This document shows positions 1 to 12,965 of a stretch of 64,000 nt of DNA, in pieces. The stretch comes from Valencia hispanica (Eukaryota; Chordata; Actinopteri; Cyprinodontiformes; Valenciidae), in the NCBI GenBank assembly GCA_963556495.2, contig OY747721.1:28608849-28672848 (forward strand). Direction: 5' to 3'. The position numbers and the translations under genes are program-made. Positions within the stretch are counted from its first letter, which is position 1, and every line of letters starts with the position of its first letter. The notes under the pieces were generated by a model. The model saw only the letters and a list, made by a program, of their open reading frames with translations. It was not told where the DNA came from and made no database searches.

Positions 1-777
1 TCTCTGCAATAACTCTTTTTATAAGACATACAATTTCAGACCAGAACAATACATTTCTACAGCTGTAGTTTGTCATTTCAAGAAACACACACACACATCT
101 GATCATTTTTTCTCATGAGTCTTAACCATTGCATCCCCATTAGTGCCTCACGGGGCCCATAGTTGTTGACTTACTCATTATTTATGCAGCAGTGAGCGCA
201 AACACTTGTCAGTTCATTAACTTTCCAATCATTGAAAAAGTTGTTGAACCATGTTACGGTAACCTTGATGAAAAGCATCCACGTTCAGAGCTGTGTACAG
301 TCATCCATTGCCATCAAACCACTTAGTGTTTAACAGGACGAATGAGGTTTTAATTAATAATCAGAAGAGTTTTGTTCCATCCCCCCTGTAAATACACATA
401 GATGCTATCTTTCTGTAGATTAACTGATTTGCAAGTGCTGAGAAATATAATTAAACCCTGCGAGACATCACTACATCTCAGAGTGTCACATTGACCGCCG
501 GTGATGTGCTCTACATGTCTGAGATAATATAAGCTTGATTATGTTGTAGAATAATGAAACTTATGATTAACTTCTGTCACCCACAAAAATCCACTAATTC
601 AATCAGTCTCATTTTCTCTGATGAAGCAAAAGTTATCATACATTGTTATTATATACACTACTGGAAAGCTGAAGTGTTTCAATGAGTTTGTAAAAACAAA
701 AAACAAAGAATACACACACACACACACACGCGTACACGCAACCCCAAGCAAATAATACGAATCTAAATGTAATCATA
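1..777. other. Intronic or intergenic sequence, no gene seen
   Basis: AT-rich sequence without a convincing coding exon on either strand. It presumably belongs to the intron before the first receptor exon of the window. A short (CA)n run lies at 712-729, just before the SINE-like repeat. Confidence 0.5.
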
Positions 778-779
778 GG

Positions 780-1135
780 GTGCACGGTTGTGCAGCTGGT
801 AGAGCGGCTCACCTCACAGCTAGAAGGTCCTGGGTTCAAATACCGCCGGGGACGCTGTGGGGGTGTGTTTGTTCCCCCGCATCATCGACACCCACACCCT
901 GAGTGGGGTTGGCGAAAGGGCCTTTCTGTGTGGAGTTTGCATGCTCTCCCTGTGCTCCCTTGAGCAGCTAAAGTGAGCTACTCCCACAAAAACATGCACT
1001 AGTCCTGGGGCTGTATACTGCCTCCTCCTGGCCGGCCAGAGTGCCTGAAGGGATAGGGAGGATCTGGCTGGAATAAACGTGATCCTTGCCCAAGGGACAG
1101 CGGAACCCTAGGACTGGAACTAGGTAGGATCACTA
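780..1135 (+). repeat. tRNA-derived SINE-like repeat
   Basis: The left end looks like a tRNA gene remnant: a box-A-like stretch around 791-805 (GTGCAGCTGGTAGAG) and a box-B-like stretch around 831-842 (GGGTTCAAATAC), at the spacing of an internal RNA polymerase III promoter. It continues into a non-tRNA body with phrases common in fish repeats (CCTTTCTGTGTGGAGTTTGC near 920-940). The 3' boundary is unclear; A-rich sequence starts near 1150. It is not a functional tRNA, since the cloverleaf is not preserved. The exact SINE family cannot be assigned without a repeat library. Confidence 0.6.
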
Positions 1136-1745
1136 GGTGATAAATAATAGGAAAAAAAACGTGGGATTAAAAAAAATCTTTAAAAAAAAGGATATTTTTA
1201 ATCAGATATTTTCCTTTGTCCTAAAATGAAGTTTTAGATAAGATGTTGAACTGTTTTATTTAACTGCTGAAAATTCTAGATTTGTCAAATGCTGAACAAC
1301 ATTTTTGTAATTAATGAAATTTCTGTTTGAGGACTGGGTTACAAAGAGCAGATCAAATGTGATTCTGTAAATGATTCTGAAGTTATTAGAGATTTCAAAA
1401 AAATAAAAAAGAATTATTGTGGCTCTGACTGACTGAAAGAAGCATTGTGGTTGTTACAGTCAGCTGGTGTCTAAACAAACTGTTTAGGTTGTGAAAGAGA
1501 AGCATCCATGTATACCAAGAAATACATCAAATCCTTAGGGCTGAAAACTCAATACCATATGTCTTCAAATGAGTCTAGGTCCAATCAAAATCATTAAAAA
1601 ATCATTAAAAAGGAATGATCACCTAAACAAAAAAACAAGATTTCTCTCCTTATTTTCATGTCACTTTAAGAAGCATTGTAAAGCAAAAACTTACAATATT
1701 TTTTTATCCTTTCTCCCATTTCTGGTCATTATTTACAGTGCTTCT
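1136..1745. other. AT-rich sequence, nothing recognised
   Basis: No coding exon, known repeat end or RNA gene was recognised here. Short open frames are chance products of low-complexity sequence. Confidence 0.5.
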
Positions 1746-2190
1746 AGGGCTGGGCGATATGGCCTCAAATCTATATTGCGATATAATTTTAAATATGTGC
1801 GGTGATGATAGTTATTGCAAGTTTTTTTTTCTTTTTTTATATATTTGTCAAAATTAATGTTTATGAGCAATATCCCTTTCCAGATGCATTGCAGCGTAAC
1901 AAGTTCAACGTTTAGAATGATATTTAAAGAAGATTTATGGTGCAAAATGCATTTTTTTAATCAAAGGTTTTCCAAAAAATGCAACACATATATGCTCACA
2001 ACATAAATAAAGATGAAGATATTTTACATAAAAAATAAGCTAAATAATATGAAATCAAAAAGTTCAAAGTTATCTGCTTTCCTGGTTACTTATTTGTAAA
2101 TTTAATATAGCTCAAAAATAAAGCTAACCATATTTGAATTAAAAATGCTTGAAATTCAACAGGGTTCCTTTCTGTTTAATGGATAACAAC
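1746..2190 (+). repeat. AT-rich interspersed repeat, left inverted copy
   Basis: It begins with AGGGCTGGGCGATATGG, a terminal sequence I recognise from fish MITE-like repeats. Its reverse complement matches 5480-5934 along most of its length. Shared landmarks in the same order are the GGGCGAT start, ATTGCGATATAA, a CAAAATGCAT motif, AATAAAGATGAAGATATTTTA, and TTCAACAGG near the inner end. The two copies are diverged, so the insertion is not recent. It could be one terminal arm of a 4.2-kb element or an independent insertion of the same family. Confidence 0.6.
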
Positions 2191-2599
2191 ACATTTTAAA
2201 CATGCAATATCTAGTATAAAGACGAACACTAAACATCGGTATTTATCCTCTTTGTTACCTGCTACATTGGCACAGCTTGATTAAATCATCTAAATGTGCA
2301 ATCGCGGTTAGAAAGTATGGTCAAAATCTCTACCTTTGGCTAAATGTATATAATTTCTGCCTTATACCGTTTATGTCGCCTACTACTAAGTGCTTCTAAA
2401 AAACTATCCACCCCCTTGTTTTTTTGCTCTTTTTATTGCTTTTAACCCCCCCTCCCAAACCCTTTAATGTCAAATTGAAAACTGTTTTCTACAAAATGAC
2501 AACTTAACAAAAGTATGAGGATTATTGCTTACTGTAGAGTCATGAAACATCACTGTGATTTATACTCACAAGTGGGATGGCTTTCATTGGCCAATAGGA

Positions 2600-3020
2600 G
2601 GCAGATACATTTGTATGTATTTATTTGCAAGGCTATGCTTAGATTATTGCCTCCTTACAACTGAACTTCAATCATGTGTTGACTCTTACTCCTTGGGATC
2701 CAATGATCAGCTCTCTGTCCCTTTTGCTCGCACAGAGTTCTGGAAGAAAGCCTTTGCTTATGCAACTCATTTTACTTGGAACATGCTGCAGATCAACTGG
2801 AAGTAGACTGAGCTATTGTCCTTAAATTCCTTCAATACCAAGCTGTAAGCTTCAGGATCGCAATAATTTGTGATTGCCTTTTATGATCTGTGTTATTTTA
2901 ATGTATTACAATGTTGTTCTTATTTTGTAACTCTGTGTTGAATTTTACTGCCTTTTGGCCAGGGCTCTTGGAAAAGAGGTTTTCAATCTCAATGAGATTT
3001 GTTCTTGTTAAATAAAGGTA
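2600..3020 (+). mobile_element. LINE (L2-like) 3' end fragment
   Basis: Plus-strand translation over 2699-2800 resembles the extreme C-terminus of L2/CR1-type reverse transcriptase proteins: a VPFARTEFWKKAFAYA segment followed by a WNMLQ motif. It is followed by a 3' UTR-like segment that ends at about 3017 with CAATGAGATT and AAATAAAGG, a tail typical of fish L2 elements. The reverse transcriptase domain is absent, so it is a dead 5'-truncated copy, as expected from incomplete reverse transcription. Family assignment is from memory of such tails. Confidence 0.6.
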
Positions 3021-3044
3021 TATTACAAAAAAAATACAATGTAA

Positions 3045-3275
3045 CAAAATAAGTGATTGCATAAATATTCACCTCCGTCAAGTCCGTATTTAGTAGATGC
3101 ACCTTTGACTGCAACCACTCCACAAAGTCTGTGTGGAAAGGTCACAATCAGACTTCCACATCCAGACAGTGCAATTTTATTCCATTCTGCATTACAAAGG
3201 TGTACAAACTCTATCAGGTTGCAAGGATCCGCTGTGAACAGCATAAATACCTCTCTGTCTCTCACTCAGTCATTT
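3045..3275 (-). pseudogene. Tc1-like transposase C-terminal remnant
   Basis: Minus-strand translation shows the characteristic end of Tc1-family transposases: an EWNKI segment, a LIVTFPHRL segment and the terminal KGASTKY motif, followed by a short tail (GLDGGEYLCNHLF) like the sequence that follows the transposase in these elements. The N-terminal DNA-binding region and the first two catalytic aspartates are missing, so it cannot encode an active enzyme. The remnant lies directly after the LINE tail. Confidence 0.65.
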
Positions 3276-3679
3276 TTCAGATCATCTGTTGTGGTCAGAG
3301 TATTCCTAGTGTTATGTTAGCCACGTACACTTCAGTCCTACCTATTCGTGGTTCTCTGATTTTTCTGTGGCATGTAACTTGCAGAATTGCTTATTTTCTG
3401 ATTTTTCCATAGCACATATCCAATCCAGGAGTGCCATTTATTTTCTTTGGCTGTACCCCTAGGAGTGGAAATAAGAAAGATAAGTTTTAGGTTTTAGCTT
3501 CTGTGGTAGAGCTAAGACTCATATTACTGGATTTTACATTATATTTGGTTTGTGAACTATTAAATTAGGTAGTGATAAGTCTCTTTAGAAGTGGTCTCAA
3601 GTATTCAGGGATTTTAGCTATTTGTGGGTGACTGTGGTCCCTAACGCCGTGCCAATATTGGGGGCTGACTGTAAAGCAG

Positions 3680-4430
3680 TAAGTGAAACAAATGAGGGCA
3701 AAACACAGAAATAAAATTAGGCTGATAAACCACAGAAGCTTGGTGAGTTCAAGGTAGGTAAACAGAAGGACCTAGAGGAAAAGTGAAAAAGGCTATAATT
3801 GTAAAATAAGAACAAAAATAGAAAGGATTAGAAAGGGACTGGAAAAGATCTGACAGAGAAGAACAGAAAAGTAAGAATGGAGCTGAAGGAAAAACGATCT
3901 GAAAGGAACAGAAAGGAAAGGGTTTGAAGGACTAGAAATCTGGAAATAGGAAAAGTGAATAAAAAGGACTGAGGGGAACGAGAGTAATGTAAAAGTGTAG
4001 CTGGAAAAAAATAACCTGTTGGGAACATAAAGGAAATGATCAAGAAAATAAAAAGAATCTGAAAGTAAAATAAAAGCTGAAGGAAAATTGAAAACACTGG
4101 ATGTAATGGAATGACCCAAAGAAAAATGGCAATGCACTAACTGACTAAGAGAAAGGGAACAGGAAGAGATAGATGGAAATAAACACAGCACATAAGAGGA
4201 GGTATTGTATAAATACAATAAGGAATGGGGTAGTAAAATGTACACAAACAAATGGGAAGAAAATTACTGACTGAAAGGAAGGACATGGAAGTAGCAGACG
4301 ATGAGAACAAACATACGGAAGGGAAATGAAAGTTAGTAACAACAGAGAAAAAGAAATTCCAATCAGAAGGGAGGAAATGAAGGGTAAAAAAAGAAAAGCT
4401 GTAATGGCAAAGTAGAACAAGAGTACATTA
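3680..4430 (+). repeat. Purine-rich strand-asymmetric tract
   Basis: For about 750 bases the plus strand is dominated by A and G, with recurring short words such as CTGAAAGGAA, GAAAAG and AAGGACTG. It looks like an old degenerate tandem repeat. Long open frames on the minus strand here consist of Ser, Phe and Leu only and are a by-product of this composition, not genes. Confidence 0.55.
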
Positions 4431-5479
4431 ACAACACCACCAGATGGTTTTACTCATTTTCACTTTGTCTCACAATAGGAAGAATAAGATTGAAGATAAA
4501 TGCAGGATCAAGAGTCACATGTAAACAAAAATCTCTTTTTAACAGTTTTTATTTTATTTGGTCACACATAAGACATTCACAGAAATGTTATTACTGTTTC
4601 AGCTGCATGTGTAACAATTCTGATGATTTATCATCCTGCAGGAAGTGTGTGTCAGTGTAGCACACATTCACACACTGAGCTGCTGCTGCTGCAGTAATCA
4701 AGATTTAATCACCTGGCTTCTCTTTGAGTTATGACTCCCTCTGGGTTGTATAATGGCCGTTATGAGAATGCAGGTCCACTGCTACACATGCATATTTGTG
4801 CATATGCCACTACAATAATATAGTCATATCTAAACACTCAAATGCGCAGACCTCAAAGTCTGCACATTTGAAAACAAATTTAACAGAAATTGTGAGACAG
4901 CACATTTTGTATCAAGTGTGTATTATTTATTTGGATCCCACTTTGGGAACACTGATGGTCTTGTGTCTAGTTATTTGGTTTGTAAACTCTGCCTAGCCTC
5001 AAAGCCTCAAAACAAGTGTTTGGTGAGGGAAGCTCTTAAGCATCTGCTCCCCCATCTCACCTCCCATCTGAACCCTGACTTAAATTTGCAGACCACTTAA
5101 AGCCAGAGTTAACACATACTGGTCCAACAAGATTTCACGGACCAAAAGCCATGGCTCCTAGCCTCCAAGGTGGACCAACAAAGTGATAGTAGAAGAAATG
5201 GAAAAAGCGCATAGGGGCGTTTTAACACCATGCCAAAGCAGAATGCAATGAACTTAGAACAACAACTGTTGCTTCAGTCTTTGAAGGGTTAGTGCTAGTA
5301 GTGGGCTCTTGACAAAAGAGATCTTGACTATACCAATCCACTGTGATTGCGCATTTTGATGATGTCATCAAGCTGTGCAGACATATTTTGTACCAGGTAT
5401 GCAAAGAGGATAAATATTGATGTTCAGTGTGCGTATTATGTCTAGATATTGCAGGTTTTTAATTTGTTGTTTTCTATTT
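4431..5479. other. Non-coding sequence, nothing recognised
   Basis: I see no exon, RNA gene or known repeat end in this segment between the purine tract and the inverted repeat copy. Confidence 0.4.
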
Positions 5480-5934
5480 AACGGAAAAGAAGCCTGTTGA
5501 ACTTGAAACATTTTAAATTCAAATAGATGCAGCTTTATTTTTGTGCGATATTAAATATATAAATAAATAATCAGGAAAGCACAAATAAATGTTAATTCTT
5601 TTTAGATTTTACACTTCAATTTATGTATTTTTGAACTTTGTATTTCATAACATTTAGATTTTATTATATTTAAAATATCTTCATCTTTATTTGTTTTGAA
5701 AATTTGTTTTGCAGTTTTTGAAAAAAGAATTTAAATACTCTTTACATGCATTTTGCACAATCAACGATCTTTAAATGGCCGTCTATACTTTTTTGAATTT
5801 GTTGTTCTGTAATGTGAGAATGTCCATAAACAGTCATTTTGACATATATAAACAGAAGAAAGGAATATATTGCAATAAATATCGTTAATGCACATGTTTT
5901 AGATTATATCGCAACATAGATCGCCCATCCCGAA
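5480..5934 (-). repeat. AT-rich interspersed repeat, right inverted copy
   Basis: Reverse complement begins GGGATGGGCGATCTATGTTGCG and runs parallel to 1746-2190, with shared motifs in the same order (AATAAAGATGAAGATATTTTA, CAAAATGCAT, TTCAACAGG). It has the same size and inverted orientation. See the left copy for alternatives. Confidence 0.6.
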
Positions 5935-7145
5935 TTTGTGCATTTACAGCAGTCTAAAGTCTATCTTTCTACAGAGAAAAATATTTAAGTCACCTACCAA
6001 TATTCCCAGAAGTGGACATCCCAGCAAAATTTAGCACTGGTGTAGGATCAAGTGGTGGACACCGTCGGCCATCTTTAACACATTTTAGTTATATTACAGT
6101 CACTTCACAGAGATAGTAAAAATTATTGGACTTCAACATTAAATAGTTTTATCAGAAGCAATAATAGTTTTGATTAGAACAAGTTCCTAAGATTGTTGTT
6201 GAGCACAGCAATTTGGAGCATTGGGTGAGGACCACACATCGTTGGTGTAGGTTAATAAAAAGGGGGGAAAACAGGTTTTCTGTTGCCCTTTAGACTTTGT
6301 AAACCAAGCTTTCATCCAGTTATCTGTACTTTCATCCCTCTCCTTCCACCAGCATTCTCCGAGTATTGGTTGCAGATGTAACAGGCGTTGGCTAAAAAGT
6401 GAGACATCTGTCTTTAACTTATTCTTTCAGATTCAGATGCGTTTGAACAAGGGAACCAGCTGGTTCCTGATACATTTGGTGTCTTCTTCCACTGCTTCCA
6501 TGCCTAAAAAACATCTGTGATCCTGATCAGATTCCCAAATCACATTGAATTTCAGCTTTTGATGCAGAGGATCATAGGTGCTTTTGAAAATTGGCACTCC
6601 TGACCTTATCGCTAGAGCTGAGGACACACTGCACAACTTTTATAGTTGTCAGATTTATGACTAGGTGTCCACACAAACAGACTGAAAGAAGGGGATCACA
6701 CACTTAACAGCTGCACCTGCTGAGGGATCCCAGACTACAGGATTTATTAAACCAACTGAAGCCATCTGAGAACATCACACTTTAGCGGAAACTCATGTTA
6801 ATGTGACATTTTAACAGAAATACAAGTAGGTGGTAAGCAGATTCATATTTCTGTTACGCTACCCTATAAAATTAATGAGATTTAATTTAAAATATGTTAA
6901 CTTTAACCCACAAGAAAATATGATAGTATATGTGTCATGCTGCCCTAATCACCCTCTCCTCATCATTGACCTCTGTCTCTCCCATCAACCACACCTGATC
7001 CTCCTTACCTTCTGCCCTTATAACCCGTCACTTCCCCTCACTGAGCGCCGGATCATTGTATTGTAGATGTCTCCTTGGTGTATCCTCCTGCTGTATCCTG
7101 TCCTGCTCGTCTGATGTCCTGTCTCCGTTCCTGCCGTCGTCGTCG
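5935..7145. other. Non-coding sequence, nothing recognised
   Basis: No exon with splice sites and no repeat end was recognised. Pyrimidine-rich sequence at 6930-7060 precedes the trinucleotide array. Confidence 0.4.
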
Positions 7146-7283
<138 letters not shown>

Positions 7284-10200
7284 CCTCCTCCACCAGCAGC
7301 ACCATCTAATAAATATCCTGTACCTTTCCTCGGCATCTGCGTTTAGGTCCATGCACCACACCGCATACCTCTGACAATATGATTGGATAGTGTTGACTGT
7401 ATTGTTTGATATACTCATTTTGTTAGTATTGAAGATGTGCGGTGAATTCAGCTTCCACTAAGTAAAATAGACAATGTTTTACATGAACATAATGCAAACA
7501 GTGTAAACTATTTTATCAGGTACTAATAAATTTAAAATAAATCTTGACTTAAGATCTGCTCAGGACCTCCCACTTGGTCTTCAAACACCGAGTGGGATCT
7601 TGATTCCAACTTTAGGATTGACAGATTTTTAAATTGAAACATGTCTTAAGGAAATGGGAAATGTACATCAATTTTGGCTCACATATAAGCAGACATAGCA
7701 GAGAAATAGTATAATTGTATTGAAACACAGCCAGAATAACAAGTAATATGCATTAATCACGCTGATTGTTTCTGAAGTTACAAACCCTTGCTGTTTCCAG
7801 CAGCAAGAATTCATGATGTTTCACTCTTACAACCAAATTAGTGTGTCCTTCCTATATGTCAGACTTGTTCTACGCATTTGTCCAATTCAAAAAAACAAAA
7901 CAAAAAAACAAGCTGTATACCAAAAGAGTGAGCCACGCGTCTTGTTCAGCATCATTATTCTGCTCCTGCCAGAGTAAATCTGTTTGGCGGAAGAGAATGA
8001 TGAGGATGGCAAGAGTTGAGCTCAAACAGAAAAGTTTTGTAGAGTTTGTGACGTGCAGGTAGATGTTTTTCTGGCCGGCAGTGAGTTATCAGCTGCTCGC
8101 TCTCATTATGTGCACATGCTCCATTCATTTTCCCCCTACAGTGTTCGTCTTATCCCAATCACCATCTCCATCTTTGCGTGCCGTTCTCGGCTCTGCTCAC
8201 CCCTCGTAGGGCCATTCCTCAAAGCAAATTTTCCCCACAGATGAAACGCCCCTCCCCTCACCCCTTCCCCCCCATTCCACCTTCACATCAGCCCTGATAG
8301 AGATTGAAATGTTATTTCCCTGTTTCCCTCGGAAACTTGTACTGCAGCGCTCTCGTCTTTCAAACCTCCCCCACGTGTTATCCCATCCGTCCGTTGTCGT
8401 CTTTCCCGTCTCATTCACTTCTGATGTGTCGTCCCAGCAATTTGTTGTCAGTAAATCGCCCTCCTGCAACCGACCGAGAAAGAAAACTGGTATTATTTCC
8501 CCATCCTCTTCAGATGGCAGCGTGTCAGAAGACATTATGCTCTCGCCCACTTTTCTCAGAGGGAGTGTCTGCGAGTGGCTGTTTTTAATCAGACACCGGA
8601 CAGCCTCTGGGATGACTGCAGCAGACAGATAACCTCTCCAACTTTTAATAGGGCCAGATTTAGTTCTAGTGGGTTTCTGATCTGAGAACTCTCAAGAGTC
8701 CATCACAGAAAAATAAGGGAAGTGAAGAACTCTACATTTATGGTGAAATTAGATGATTAGTCTGTTCACCCAGTGGCTTTGTGTGCTGTTGTTCATTCAT
8801 TAATAGAGGATACAACTCCCATATCTCCAGAGCAGCTCCAATGGTTAATTTATATTCCTCCTAAATACCAGCTGTGCTTTTCCTCAGAATCAGAAGCCAT
8901 TCAGTGTGCATGTATTTGACAAATGTAGACAAATGTTTGCTTTGAGTTTAAATTACATATGTAAAGTGTCATACATAAACTACTCTGTTTTAATAAAACT
9001 TACAGAACCTGTTAATTGCAGAATATCTAATGATCAATGCATGTTTACATCTTTTATCCCCCCATCTCATCTTTGTTGCTATTGACACTTTTCTCTCCCT
9101 TGTGCTATTCACAAAAGAGCGAAGGAGCTTTGTGATATTTTTGCCAACGTCAGAAATTACCCATCCATTTGTCTGTAATGGGTCCCGCATTGTTACCATC
9201 TCCTCAGAAATGAATCCATTAGAAATGTTGGAGAACGAAAATGAGACTCAGTCAGTGCTAATTTCAAATCCCTGAGGTAATTTGAAGTCGTTAAAAACAA
9301 TTTGTGCCTTTGAAAACTAGAAGCTTGCTAATTTCTATGAATAATACATTGAACAAGATAGATATTTTGTTCCTTTTTCATTTTTTTTTCTCTCAAAGCT
9401 GCAAAGATGGAGTCCTTTTTTTCTGGTAGGCGTGGGCAGTGATGAATGGGTCCTGAGCTCTTGGACTTCCTATAAAGAGACACCAAATTAGGCTCGCTGA
9501 TAATAGCAGAACAGAAAATGAAAAAGCTGTGAGAAAACAGACAAAAACAGATGTAATGTTTGGCTTTCAGAAGAGACCAGATAGAAAAAAAAAAAAACAT
9601 CAGCTGGGTCGGAGTTTTTCTTGGCTAACCATTATTGGTGTGCCTCAAAGGAACACGGTGTTAGGTGAGATGATTCGCAAATACAGTTTCTAAAAGTTTG
9701 GCTTTTTGAAACTCAAACTTTCTGGGAGAGCAAAACAAAATTAAACCAGGCATGGAGAGATTTATATCTGCCATGATATTAGTAATAAACCGAAAATGGA
9801 AGACATCCCAAATTGGAAGCTCCTGGAAGCATTCTGAATGAAATTGGATGGTTTTCTAATAAATTCCAACTACATATGACTCAGGGGAGCATCTCATTCA
9901 ATGTGAACCAAACTGAAGGTTTACAATAAAGAATATAACTGGTTAACGTTCTTTAAAACCTGAAATGATGTGTTAAATGTTTGTGATGATGTACATCCAC
10001 ATTTGCCCGATCCAGTAGTTTCAGGTTTAAACTGTAGGATTTTAGGGAATTAATTTGCTTGTTGATGTGTTTTGTTAATCAAAACAAAAACATTTTCATA
10101 AGTTAGACATCTCCAAGTCTTGCTTAAGAGTGGATATAGAACTGAGAGGGGGGGGGGGGATCAATAGATGGATTGGAACCACATCTGCAGACATGCTTTG

Positions 10201-12529
10201 AGGCAGCAGTCCTAGAAACTGTCTATCTACATTCCAGCCCTCACCTATAGTAATGAGCAATGGGTAATAAGGCATAAGTTGGCAAAAGCAAGCAACTGAA
10301 ACGAGTTTTTACTGCAGGGTGGTTTGACTCATCTTTAGAGATTAGCTACTTGGGAGGATCACATAGTAAAGTGGCTGCTCCTTTGCATAACATTTCATGT
10401 TATTTGGGCATTTTAAGTACTGTAAGTATTTATTCTGGACACCTTTCAATGGACATTCACATGATTCACTGTGGAGAAGCCCCAAGGCAGCCCCAAGGCA
10501 GCCCCAGCTATCCCTGGAAAGATTATACCTTCAAGCTGTCTTTGTAACCCCCTTACACATCCGCCAAATAAAACTGGAGGAGGTAGCTTAAACTCTCAAA
10601 GCATAAAGGTTGAAAATGGAAATATGGATAGCATATAAATTAAATACATTATGAAATGTTTTCACCCTTGTTCTAGAAATAATCAGATAGATTTTTACGA
10701 TAATGTATCATTACCCTAATTATCTTTTTAGTTGAGTTGAGAATCAACTGGAACATTTTTGCATTAAGATTCGAACCAAATCAAAAGTTCCTCTTAGGAA
10801 ACTTAACTGCATAAAAAAACCCAAAACACTTCAATCTATGAAATAAACCGATAAATACAAAAATATATTTTTTATTGTGGTTTCCTATCAACTTTAAAAC
10901 TGTTGTAAAGATTAGCTGCCATAATTCTGCTATGGATGATCTTAACTGAGGGTCACAATATATAGGTATTAGTATGAACAATATTTCCTTCCATACCAGT
11001 AAATAACATTCTATGATAACATTTTAGTTACTGTTTTAACTGGGAAAAAAACAACACTTTTTAGTAATTATATTTGATGTACTAAAAGATAATTAAAAAG
11101 AAAATCAGAGCTACTTTTAACTTCAACCACAATAACATGCTTACACCAAACCATTTCATTATTTCATAATTATTTCTTTTAACGGTATAAGTTGGTTAAA
11201 CTGTTGCACTTCATATTAATGAAAATAGAAAAAATTCCCCTCTGGTAGTGACTGTTAAAACAGATTTGTGTTTTGGTGTACAATAGGTCTGCCAGAGCTT
11301 CTCAGAGATCAGTCAAAGGAACAACCAGGGAACCCATGGTAACATTGCTCATTGGAGTAGATCATCATTTGTCCAGACAGAATTTCCAGTATTGGGAACT
11401 GCTTTGAAACATAGCCTGTTAAATCTGTTTTATCTGCTTTCTGATTGGCTCTTAGACTCAGGCTGTTGAAAAGACAACGGTGTAAACTGTGTTATCCCTG
11501 ACAAGCTGCCAATTTCTAGGAAGTATTCCTAAGAATAAGTAAGGATCAAGTAAGGTCCCTGTGTATCTGTTAATCCCGAGGAGTCCAGGGGAACACTTGA
11601 AGAGAATAAAACAAAAACCTCAGCTGTATTTGCCAAAGTTGGGTTTGAGCTTGGTATTTTTGACTTGCAACACTAAAACTCCTTGTTGTTTTTTTAAATT
11701 TTATTTCTACCTAATTTAAATTAATCCACACCACACCACACTAAGGTTGAATTTATCAAGTGCTTGGAAAAATAAATTTAATCTTTTCACTTTCTTACAT
11801 AGTTCAAAGAAAGAACTTTTCAGCTCCCTCACCTACCCGTGTTGGGCTAGCATTATTCATAAACTAAATATAAAGCATGCTGTTAATAAACAAGTTGTTG
11901 AACAATTTCTGAATTTTATCATGTGAACGTCCAATAAAAAATGTCTTGCTTCTCTAACGCTACTGTAACTCTCAGAACCTCACAGATCGATGTTAACATG
12001 AAAATACAACGAAGTGGAAAAATATTTCATGAAACCCACACGACTTTAAAGTCATCGTCTCTCACGGTGTAACGTGTCACATAATTCTTTCATCAGACTT
12101 TGTTGTGTTCAAAGAAACAAGGAAAACAGCAGAGAGAAAAGTTCTGAATCGGACCATGATGAAGATCATCATATCAGTGCCATGTTTAGTTGTAAATCAT
12201 TACATAGAAGCAACTTTACTAAGACTTATAGATAATTATGTTTTAGTATGTTTAATAATTTATCAAATACTTTTCCATGTAGATAAACAGTTTACATGTT
12301 AACTAGAAATATACCTATACATAATATATACCATAGTTAATTCCTTATCTATCAATATTTGCTTCCTTGAAAAGAAGTTCGGAAGTTCCTGAACACAAAC
12401 CGGCTGGAGTTAATTTAGGTGATTGAGAGGTTAGTTATTGCCCAGTTGCATGGCTACATATGCTTCAGGAATTGTCCTTTTTATTCCTACTTGTAGTTAT
12501 TATGTGATTTGCTGAAGTTACATAAATTC
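7284..12529. other. 5.2-kb intronic stretch, no gene seen
   Basis: No open frame here resembles a known protein or is flanked by convincing splice sites. A 12-base poly-G run lies at 10148-10159, and a short tandem of CCCCAAGGCAG at about 10482-10505. The moderately GC-rich segment 8060-8640 has overlapping short open frames on both strands without any recognisable domain, so I do not call a gene. Confidence 0.4.
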
Positions 12530-12965
12530 AAAGAAGTGTAATGCTTTGAGGATGCCCTCTTCCAGGATTGAGAAGGAACCCCACACAAGGATTGGATCAG
12601 GTTGTTTCACTGCTGGCACCACACAGGACTCATGGTAGCTCTCACCTTTTTTCTCCCAGATGTCCCAAACTTTGAGAAAGATGGTTGATCATGGTAATAA
12701 CTTTGTTCCAGTCTTCTGCTCTCCACCCTTCTACATCCTGCAGAATTCCAATCCCTACTTGATGGTTTTCTTAAAAATAACCGTCTTCCTCATTGTCCTT
12801 CCTTTTCAAATGCAATGGCTGTGCATTCAGATAGACTCACACCCACCTGCTGCCATTGTTGTATCTAGTGCAAGCTCTGCACTGGCGGCAAAATGATTTG
12901 ATGCCATTCTCCTTGGTAGGAGGAGGTCCTGTTGCTGCAGGTGAACTTCTCAGCTTGAAGTCTTA
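12530..12965 (-). pseudogene. Degenerate Tc1/mariner-like transposase remnant
   Basis: Read on the minus strand, fragments in different frames recall the middle of Tc1-like transposases: a YHESC-like segment, a VVPAVKQPDPI-like segment and a VWG(S/C)F-like segment between about 12640 and 12545. The frame is broken repeatedly. It is an old dead copy recognised by pattern only. Confidence 0.45.

Noticed and set aside
788..850. tRNA gene
   Set aside because: Box A- and box B-like motifs are present, but the stems are not complementary and it continues into a SINE body.
3793..4420. Minus-strand frames of up to 152 codons rich in Ser, Phe and Leu
   Set aside because: Caused by the purine-rich plus strand; no domain, no consistent codon use.
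8197..8632. Overlapping frames of 94-117 codons on both strands
   Set aside because: No recognisable domain, no splice sites, and mutual overlap; composition alone explains them.
10781..10981. Minus-strand frame of 66 codons with hydrophobic residues
   Set aside because: AT-rich chance frame in intronic sequence without splice sites or a known domain.
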